Shown here in pieces: positions 40,460-47,188 of a DNA stretch of 64,000 nt. The stretch covers positions 1 to 64,000 of the forward strand of contig NZ_BOOB01000057.1 of NCBI RefSeq assembly GCF_016863015.1, written 5' to 3'. The notes beneath the pieces are model-generated. The model saw only the letters and a program-made list of their open reading frames with translations. It was not told the DNA's origin and did no database searches. This DNA is from Microbispora amethystogenes (GTDB lineage: Bacteria; Actinomycetota; Actinomycetes; Streptosporangiales; Streptosporangiaceae). Within the stretch, counting starts at the first letter, position 1, and every line of letters begins with the position of its first letter. A program made the translations under genes and the position numbers.

Positions 40460-41578
40460 ATGTCTGATCATTGCGCGAGAGACGTCTTCTCCGCCGACTT
40501 CCTCGTCGACTTATCGAATGTGATTCGGACTCGTGATTCTCGTGGTCGAGTACGCGGGAGCCTGACGCGCCTGGAGCGGCTTCTAAACGCCCTGGTCAGC
40601 CGAGAGAACGACCCGGGCGTGCAGGTGTACCTGGTAGCGGACCAGAGCCTGTTCGCCCGGGGTCTCCTGCCCGAAGCCGATCGGCGTCAGCTGACCGCCT
40701 GGCGTCGCGAGGGCCTTGTAGAGGCCGTGGATGATGCCGACGAGCGTCTCCTCGAACTGGCGGAGGCCACCGGCCTGCCGGTGATCTCCGCCGACCGCTT
40801 CCGTGGCCATCGCACCGAGTACGGCTGGCTGCAGGGCAACACCCACCAATTCCAGGAGCCCCATGTCGATGCTGACGGGGGTATGACGGTGCGCCCCGTC
40901 GACATGGGCGTGGTGGCCGAGTGGCAGATATCCCGCCACGCTGAGCAGGACCAGCTCAAGAAGCAGGGCCTGTTGGCAGGCCGTCGGCGGACGCCAAGGT
41001 ATGACATCTTGGACCGCATGTGGAGTTGCCCAGACAACGGATGCACGCTCTACGACGCCCGGCACGGGACCCATGTTCTGCTTCCCCGCCTCCGTAGAGG
41101 CGTTCCGACATGCGGGCTACACGGGCTGGAATTGACCGACGACGGCCCCCGCCCCCTGATCGTGCAATTGAAGCTCCTGCTGGACGGCGAATGCGTGGAA
41201 CGGTTCACCTGCCGTGGAGAAACGGAGGTGCCGGTGGGCCGGGCCCCGTCCACCGGAATCAGCTTGGAGCCGTGGCTCTCTTCAAAAGAGATAACGCTGG
41301 TGAGCAGGCACCATTTCTCGCTCACGTTGAAGAACGGCGGCCTCTGGGTACGCGACCACAGCACCAACGGAACCAAAATCGCCGCGGAGAACGGCAGTGA
41401 GACCAGACTCGTTCCCGGACGGGAGTACCCCGTCAAGCCGTCCGACAGGATCATGTGCTCGCCCCGCATTGCACTCGCTCGCAGCGGACGAAGGTTTCCC
41501 ACGGAACTGGCCATGGATTACTCGCGTGTGACGTCGGCCGGGGGGGCGACGCCAACGTCACGTATCGATTCTCACTGA
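40460..41578 (+). CDS. NYN/PIN-like nuclease domain - zinc site - FHA protein (second copy)
   Basis: The 372-residue protein has the same three-part design as the one at 35266: NYN/PIN core (FLVDLSNVI with Asp17, YLVADQSLF, DADERLLELA, VISADRF), a zinc-like stretch (CPDNGC ... TCGLHG), and a C-terminal FHA domain that is closer to consensus (PVGRAPSTG, VSRHHFSLTL, VRDHSTNGTKI). Identity between the two copies is low apart from motifs, so they are old paralogues. It is transcribed away from the operon from a shared 100-bp promoter gap. Which RNA or DNA it cuts is unknown. Confidence 0.83.
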   Translation: MSDHCARDVFSADFLVDLSNVIRTRDSRGRVRGSLTRLERLLNALVSRENDPGVQVYLVADQSLFARGLLPEADRRQLTAWRREGLVEAVDDADERLLELAEATGLPVISADRFRGHRTEYGWLQGNTHQFQEPHVDADGGMTVRPVDMGVVAEWQISRHAEQDQLKKQGLLAGRRRTPRYDILDRMWSCPDNGCTLYDARHGTHVLLPRLRRGVPTCGLHGLELTDDGPRPLIVQLKLLLDGECVERFTCRGETEVPVGRAPSTGISLEPWLSSKEITLVSRHHFSLTLKNGGLWVRDHSTNGTKIAAENGSETRLVPGREYPVKPSDRIMCSPRIALARSGRRFPTELAMDYSRVTSAGGATPTSRIDSH

Positions 41579-41655
41579 ACCTTTCCCGTGCGCCGGGACT
41601 GTACGCTGGTGGTCTTCGGGTCTGTCCCGTAATCGGTGGTGGCGCTGCGTGATCT

Positions 41656-42485
41656 TCAGTGCAGCAGGATGCGGTGGCGCAGGAGGTCGAACCCTGCCCG
41701 GCCGTGCATCTGCCGCATGATTCTCTTCGTTCGCGTGTTGACGCCTTCGGTCCGGCCGTTGTGGTGCGGCAGGGTGATGCCGGCGTTCACGGCCTCGCGG
41801 TCGAGTTCGAGGCCGTTGGCGAAGCCGTGCAGGTGGGGCAGGTTGGCGGCCCGGGCGTCGGTGAGCCAGGCGGTGAGCTTAGCGTCGTTGCCCGCGGCCG
41901 GGGACAGGAGTTCGCCGAAGGAACGGATCAGGCGGGCGAGCTCGGCCAGCTCGGGGCACGCACCTACGAGTTCCTGCAGCAACGTGGTGTCGGCCTCGCG
42001 CAGCCTGCCGGGGCGGGTGAGCAAGAGCCGAGCCAGACGGCGGGGTGTGATGACGGGCCGATCGCCCTCGGCCCGGCCTTGAGTGATGTAGCGGTAGAGC
42101 AGGTTGAGCTGCCCGTAAACCCGAGTTCCTTGATCTCGCGGAACAGCTGGAGGACCGGGACGGCCGGATCGGCGGCGCGCCGCTCCCTCAGGTGATCACG
42201 GTGAGGATCGACGAGAGTGGGCCGGTAGCAGGGAGCGCGGCGCCGGGCCTCCGGCTCGCGGGTGCGGGCGTAGCGCTTGACGGTGTTAAGGGACAGATTG
42301 AGACGGCGGGGGCATTCCAGCAGGCTAACGCCCTTGCCCAGCAGATCGCGAATCTGCTGCCAGCGTTCTCGGGTGGTCTGCTCCCTCATGCCGGCGGGGC
42401 GGGCCAGGGTGACCGTGGCCCAGCAGGAGCTGTGGGAGCGGACCTCGGCGAGGGTCTTGTCGCAGAGGTCCGCTCCCACAGGGCA
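41656..42485 (-). pseudogene. ISL3 transposase, 3' exon part
   Basis: The 3' exon resumes with a CTG-TGG (Leu-Trp) codon pair and then shifts frame within a perfect 17-bp inverted repeat. It continues as DKTLAEVRSHSSCWATV and RLNLSLNTVKRYAR, shifts again near 42110, and ends with NGRTEGVNTRTKRIMRQMHG and the family C-terminus (DLLRHRILLH at 41656). It is non-functional even without the intron. Confidence 0.75.
42430..42481. repeat. Perfect 17-bp inverted repeat inside the ISL3 3' exon
   Basis: CTGTGGGAGCGGACCTC (42430-42446) and its exact reverse complement (42465-42481) flank 18 bases. The outer arm lies where relatives encode Leu-Trp-His-Asn-Leu and coincides with a frameshift, as if one arm had been rewritten using the other as template. 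Confidence 0.75.
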
Positions 42486-42548
42486 ATGGTGGGCCGCTGG
42501 CGAGGTGCCCGCGCGGAGCACGGGTCCTTTTCCTGCGGCCCCCAGCCC

Positions 42549-42582
42549 GAACGACGCATGCGACTTTCACCGCACGTCGCTC
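42549..42582 (-). ncRNA. Group II intron domain V
   Basis: The 34-base hairpin begins GAGC and ends GTTC, with a GTGAAAGT-type apical part and a two-base bulge, matching the domain V consensus. It lies nine bases after the maturase stop codon and ahead of the domain VI-like stem, as expected. Confidence 0.85.
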
Positions 42583-42590
42583 TCCGGTGA

Positions 42591-44372
42591 CTACTGCGTG
42601 AGCTGCGGTTTCGGCTTCCCGGTGTGGATGGAGTCATGGCAGCTTCGGCAGACCACGAGGGTCTTGCGCCGTCGTGTGGCCATGAGTTCCGCCCATGCGG
42701 GTTGTGGCCGTCCCGGCCGGGTGAGGTCGGCGAGGCGTCGGACGTGGTGCACCGAGATACCGTCGTCGGCTTTGCAGATCTCGCACCGGTTCGCCAGGAG
42801 CCGGGTGATCAGCTCTTTGCGGCGGATGGTGCCCGGGACCAGGACGCGGTCGGTGATGGCCGCGTCCTTGTTGCGCCGTAGTGGGATGCCTCCGAACCGT
42901 GCGACCAGTGGCTTCCTGCCGCTGCGTTCGACCTTGGCTTCGAAGCACTTGCGCGGCCCGTGCGGGGTGGTGATGGTGGCCGCGTATCTGCGGGCCGTCT
43001 TCGCCACCGACGAGCGGTGCTTGTTGGCCAGAGTCTTCAGCAGCGAGGTCTCCATGACCCAGCCGAGCCGGTGGAGACGATGGACGTTCCCGGCCAGCAG
43101 GTAGTACTGGACGATGCCCCGCCACTCGGCCCCGTAGGTGTTGACGATGGTGTGGTCGTCTTCGTTGATCAGACGGGGCCTGCCCTCGGGTTTGCCGCGA
43201 GACAGGTAGGGGGCCTTCTTGGCCTTGATCACCGACGCCGGCACCTTGAGGCTGACGACGCCGTTGGCGCTGCGCCGGCCTTGGGTGACCTTGCGGTCGT
43301 TGTGCAACACGGTGATCTCATAGCCGAGGAAACGCGCCGCCTGGGTGCGGGCGTGCGTGATCAGCGTTTTGTCCGCCGACAGCTCCAGCGCGAGTTCGTC
43401 GCGCAGGAACGCTGTCAGGCGCTGTTTGATCTCCTCGGCTTCGGCCTTGGGTCCGGTGAACCCGAGCAAGGTGTCGTCGCAGTACCGGACGTAGCGCAGC
43501 CGCCGGAAACCGGGATCTCGGGGATCCCCGCTGGGCATGCTCCGCAACTGCTTGCGCAACTCCCGCACCGTGGCGTGGTCTCCGCGCTTGTGCGCCCGGT
43601 CTCTGGCAGCGCGCACCCTGGCATAGGCGGTGTCCTGCCTGCGGATCCGCCCTCGGGTGTAGTGCGGGATCAGAACCTTCTCGACGAAGTCGTCCAGCCG
43701 GTGCAGGTAGATGTTCGACAGGATCGGTGAAACGACGCCACCTTGCGGGACCCCGCTCAGCCTCGCGTTCCAGACCCAGTCCTCCAAGTATCCGGCCATG
43801 AGCATGTTCCGCATCAGCCGCAGGAACCGGCCATCGTGGATCCGCTCGGCCAGCGCCGAGAGCGTGATCTCGTGATCGAAGCTCCCGAAGCAGTCGGCGA
43901 CGTCTCCCTCGATGAACCAGGTCGTCCCGGTCCAGGTCTCACTCACTTTCCGCAACGCGGTGTGGCAACCTCGACCGGGACGGAAACCGTGGGACAGGTC
44001 GGAGAACGTCGGCTCGTAGTAGGCGTCCAGCAGAAGCCGCACCGCTTCGCCGACGAGCTTGTCCGACCACGGCGGAAGACCCAAGGGCCTGGCCTTGCCG
44101 TTCTTCTTCGGGATGTGGATCCGCTTGACCGGGCTCCACCGATACCGCTCGGCCCGCAGCGCCTCGGTGATCGCTTCGATCTTGCCGATCGACATGCCGT
44201 CCACGGTCTCCCCGGTGACCCCGGGCGTCATCGCCCCCTTGTTGGCGTAGATGCGCCCGTAGGCCAGCAGATACAACTGCGGGTTGAACAACTGCCGATA
44301 CAACTCGTTCAACGGCAGGCCACGCCTGCCGCGCTCACGCAGGACACCCAGCACCGTTTCGGCGCTCTGCAT
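42591..44372 (-). CDS. Group II intron reverse transcriptase/maturase with HNH endonuclease
   Basis: The 593-residue protein starts at ATG 44372 with GGGAGG upstream; the longer open frame is intron leader. Order: RT domain with KKNGKARPLGLP (about 89-100), GDVADCFGSFDH (156-167), GVPQGGVVSPILSN (207-220), and the active site YCDD (297-300; YADD in most); a maturase X domain (AEWRGIVQYYLLAGN); and a C-terminal HNH domain (CEICKADDGISVHHVRRL and CRSCHDSIH). It splices the intron and copies it into new sites by target-primed reverse transcription. All core motifs are present, so the intron could still be mobile. Confidence 0.92.
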   Translation of the reverse strand: MQSAETVLGVLRERGRRGLPLNELYRQLFNPQLYLLAYGRIYANKGAMTPGVTGETVDGMSIGKIEAITEALRAERYRWSPVKRIHIPKKNGKARPLGLPPWSDKLVGEAVRLLLDAYYEPTFSDLSHGFRPGRGCHTALRKVSETWTGTTWFIEGDVADCFGSFDHEITLSALAERIHDGRFLRLMRNMLMAGYLEDWVWNARLSGVPQGGVVSPILSNIYLHRLDDFVEKVLIPHYTRGRIRRQDTAYARVRAARDRAHKRGDHATVRELRKQLRSMPSGDPRDPGFRRLRYVRYCDDTLLGFTGPKAEAEEIKQRLTAFLRDELALELSADKTLITHARTQAARFLGYEITVLHNDRKVTQGRRSANGVVSLKVPASVIKAKKAPYLSRGKPEGRPRLINEDDHTIVNTYGAEWRGIVQYYLLAGNVHRLHRLGWVMETSLLKTLANKHRSSVAKTARRYAATITTPHGPRKCFEAKVERSGRKPLVARFGGIPLRRNKDAAITDRVLVPGTIRRKELITRLLANRCEICKADDGISVHHVRRLADLTRPGRPQPAWAELMATRRRKTLVVCRSCHDSIHTGKPKPQLTQ

Positions 44373-44902
44373 TACGCATACCTCCCGACCCTGAGGTGTC
44401 CGATCACCTGGCCCCCTTCGCCCTGCGTCCGGCTCTCCCGGACTCCTTGGCCGGACGTGACTCCGGCGACTACTACGGGGCCTCCGTCGCCATAGGACTC
44501 GCGTCCCGTAGGCGACCCATGTTCGTCCTGGCCGTACGTGACAGCGTGAGGTAGGCGTCCCACTCATCTCCTTTAATGCCCTCACTGGGCATCGCTCCGC
44601 GCTCGGAAGGTGCCCAGGTCATGGCACTAAACCCGGGCAGAGCGCGGCGTCGGCTTCGGGCGTCGATTTCCGACGGATGCGACCTTCCATCAACTGGAGA
44701 TTGGGATTCAGGCAATCCAGCTTTCGCCATATCACGCGGGTCCCACGACGCGCCGCCTCCAACGCCTGAGCACGGCCGCCGCTTCAATGACATGCTGCTG
44801 TCCCCTTCACCTTTCGGATCCAGGTAAGCCATCGGACCCAGGAACCTCCTTCCAATTCCTCCCGGCTCAGCCAGGGATACGACCAGGCGCCTCATGGCGC
44901 AC

Positions 44903-45611
44903 TGCCAGCGATCTGCCACTTGGATCGCCTGCGGTGCGCCGCGGGCGGTGCCCTCGGCGTAGGCGCTGGCCCGGTCCCGGCACACGATCTCGACGCCGGG
45001 GTGAGCCTGCAGCCAGGCCGCGAGGGTCTCGGCCGTCCGATCAGGCACCACGTCGACCACCCTGCTGGTGGAGATGTCGATCAGGATCGTGCCGTAGGTG
45101 CGGCCGCGGCGCAGGGCGAAGTCGTCCACGCCCAGCACCTAGGGACTGCCGCCCGGCTGCGGGTCGGGCAGGGACCGGATCAGCCGGATCAGCGTCATCC
45201 GGTTCACCGCAGCGGCCAGACGGTGCGTGTGCCGGGCGCCGGCCGGCCGCCCAGAGCCAGCGCGATGGTCTGCAGCAGCGTGCGGAGCGGGACGATGTAG
45301 CGGCCGTAGCGGACCGTCAGCCCGGGCACCTGCTCGGCGAAAGTCTTCGCGGCGCAGTCGTCGTTGCCGCACCGAAATCGCCGTATCTGCAGATGGAGTA
45401 TGGTCTCCTGGCCGCCGACGGCTGTGTCGCAGATCCGCCGCTCGTAGCTGCTGTGCACACGCTGAGACACCGTCCCGCATCGCGGGCACGCCGCCTGCGT
45501 AGTGCGGGCTCTGGCCCGGATCCGCACCGAAGTCCCCGACCGGCACACATGGTCGATCTGCAGACCGGCCAGGTGAGGGAAGAGAACCGCGAGCAGCTCC
45601 GAGATCGTCAT
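44903..45611 (-). pseudogene. ISL3 transposase, 5' exon part
   Basis: The start (MTISELLAVLFPHL at 45611), the zinc-finger motif (CPRCG, RRFRCGNDDC) and the first catalytic region ([16 protein letters not shown]) are recognisable. The frame shifts at about 45235, and a TAG stop sits where relatives have Arg, between GGSP and VLGVDDF (about 45139). The exon ends in QVADRW plus two bases of the next codon, where the intron begins. Confidence 0.75.
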
Positions 45612-45819
45612 CCAGCATGATCAGCAACACCCGCAGCCGAGTGCTGGAAGATCACAGAATTAGTGCCAGAACCAGTCTTCAACCGGAACCGACAGGCGTC
45701 GGAGATGGCCAGCTGGACCCCGGTCATCCCTGATCCACAACTCGCTGGAGTGAATCGCGATGTAAGCACGTCGACATTGCGGGTGGCGGATTACCCAGGG
45801 CACGCAGGACAAAGGACTT

Positions 45820-45867
45820 CTCTCTCCTACTCCACCAACGACAAGTCATCGGCGGAGTAGGAGAGAG
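45820..45867. terminator. 14-bp inverted repeat downstream of the EcsC-family gene
   Basis: CTCTCTCCTACTCC (45820-45833) and GGAGTAGGAGAGAG (45854-45867) form a perfect stem with a 20-base loop, about 95 bases past the EcsC stop (minus strand). It may end that transcript. The rest of the 45674-45960 gap shows nothing else I can name. Confidence 0.45.
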
Positions 45868-45960
45868 AACGCCGTGCTCATAGAAGGCGTCGGTCAGGTT
45901 GCGTTGAGTGTGATGTTAGTCGCGTGCCCGACCCCTGGCTCACGCGCGTTTTGTAGTCTG

Positions 45961-46689
45961 TCAGGAGCAGTGAGTGCGCCTGCGGCTGCCGTCGTCCGTA
46001 GCCGGGAAGTTCTTCTTCGCCCACGCACCGACCGCGCGGGTGCTGGTGAAGTTGATGCCACCGCCGATCACCCCGCCCACGACGGGTGCCAGTTTGGTCA
46101 AGTTCACGATGCCCTTGGTGCCTGCCTTGGTGATCAGCCGGAAGCCGACCGTCTTGTTGATCTGGATGAGAACGCGGCCGGGGACCTGCTTGATGGCGCT
46201 GATGGCGGACTTCGTGCCGATCTGGACGCCCGCCTGCGACAGAGCCTCGGCTGCTGAGGACCCGATCAGCGAGATGAGGACGACGGAGCGCACCTCTTCG
46301 GAGCGGAGGTCATACCCGCGCAGGTGCGCGATCGCGCCGGATAGGCGCGCCTGGGTGAGCCACAGCGCTGTGAGGTCGGCGGGCATCGTGACGGGCAGAG
46401 TGATCAGCCCGCCGAGACCGGTCAGAAATCCGGTGCTAGAGGTGATGCGAACGTGCGTCGCGATGAGGCGCTGGATGGCCTTCTCGGCGTCGCCGTGCTT
46501 CGTGAGGTGTTCCTCCGCGACCTGGATGGATCCCTTCCACGGGCCCCCACCGTCTACGCCGACGTTGAGGATCTTGTCGATGACCTCCTTGGCCTTGCTG
46601 CCGAGGCGCTCAAGTGGCGTGGGATCGGCCGTAGCCGACTCGGTGGAGTGCTCCGCATCGGATAACGGGTCGGTTTGCTGCTCGCTCAT
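45961..46689 (-). CDS. EcsC-family protein, 242 aa
   Basis: The protein matches the EcsC family: an acidic N-terminus, an amphipathic helix region (ERLGSKAKEVIDKILNVGVDG), a Gly-rich hydrophobic pair (GFLTGLGGLITLPVTMPADL), and a C-terminal Gly-rich segment (LAPVVGGVIGGGINFTSTRAV). The molecular role of EcsC-like proteins is poorly defined; in Bacillus, EcsC is encoded with an ABC transporter, which is absent here. It likely associates with the membrane through the Gly-rich helices. It stands alone between ISL3 and the defence genes. Confidence 0.82.
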   Translation of the reverse strand: MSEQQTDPLSDAEHSTESATADPTPLERLGSKAKEVIDKILNVGVDGGGPWKGSIQVAEEHLTKHGDAEKAIQRLIATHVRITSSTGFLTGLGGLITLPVTMPADLTALWLTQARLSGAIAHLRGYDLRSEEVRSVVLISLIGSSAAEALSQAGVQIGTKSAISAIKQVPGRVLIQINKTVGFRLITKAGTKGIVNLTKLAPVVGGVIGGGINFTSTRAVGAWAKKNFPATDDGSRRRTHCS

Positions 46690-46874
46690 CTACTGCCGCC
46701 TGGAGATTCTGGGGGTGCTGGGAATGGTTAGCGTGACTCAGGACGCTCAAACCAGCACGTGGGTTGACAGGTCAAATCAAGAACGGATCCGCTGAGTAAA
46801 GCGGTCCGGCTTCGGTGGAGGCTCTGGTACTTACCGGCTTTCGTGGGTCCCTTTGGTTGACTTGCATGCCTGAA

Positions 46875-47020
46875 TCGCGCCGGCTGTCCGGTCAGCCGCA
46901 ACTGGGACCTGTACGAACGCAACACCGCTGAGCGCTGCATCAATCGGCTCAAGGAGTAACACGGTCTGGCCTTCGCACCGACAAGACCCTTGTGAGTTAT
47001 CTCGCAGACATTCGGGTACG
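46875..47020 (+). pseudogene. IS5-family transposase remnant
   Basis: About 145 bases retain the IS5-type C-terminal block LYERNTAERCINRLKE, including the conserved Glu, followed by a stop and degenerate HGLAFAP. The rest of the 46690-47188 gap shows no gene. Confidence 0.6.
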
Positions 47021-47188
47021 AGGTGCCGTCTTGTGGATGCGGAGCCTTCGGCCCGCCTGAAGATCGGAACCTCGTACAGGCTCTGGCTTGGTTCTGCCGT
47101 CCGAGAAGCCGGCAGCGCCGAAGCCGTCTTGTCGGTTCCGTCCTTGCGGGCGGGGGCATAAACGGCAGGTCGCATTCGCATCGGTGCG

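Larger units (their letters stand above)
42486..44902 (-). mobile_element. Complete group II intron inserted in the ISL3 transposase gene
   Basis: The intron starts GTGCGCC at 44902 (consensus GUGYG), right after the ISL3 codons for VADRW. It encodes a reverse transcriptase, then has domain V at 42549-42582 and a domain VI-like stem whose arms GGGCCGC/GCGGCCC precede an AT 3' end at about 42486. The total is about 2.4 kb. The 5' boundary is firm; the 3' boundary could be off by a few bases. Confidence 0.8.
41619..45673 (-). mobile_element. ISL3-family element, inactivated and split by a group II intron
   Basis: The ends read GGTCTGTCCCGTAAT... (from 41619) and, on the minus strand from 45673, GGTTCTGGCACTAATTCTGTG; both continue into the family's GTGATCTTC motif. 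The flanks share GTCTTC (41612-41617 and 45675-45680), a possible remnant of an 8-bp target duplication. The transposase gene is broken in several places and interrupted by the intron at 42486-44902. Confidence 0.72.

Noticed and set aside
45874-46257. A plus-strand frame with a possible ribosome site near 45874
   Set aside because: It runs antisense through the EcsC-family gene, which has clear family motifs on the minus strand.
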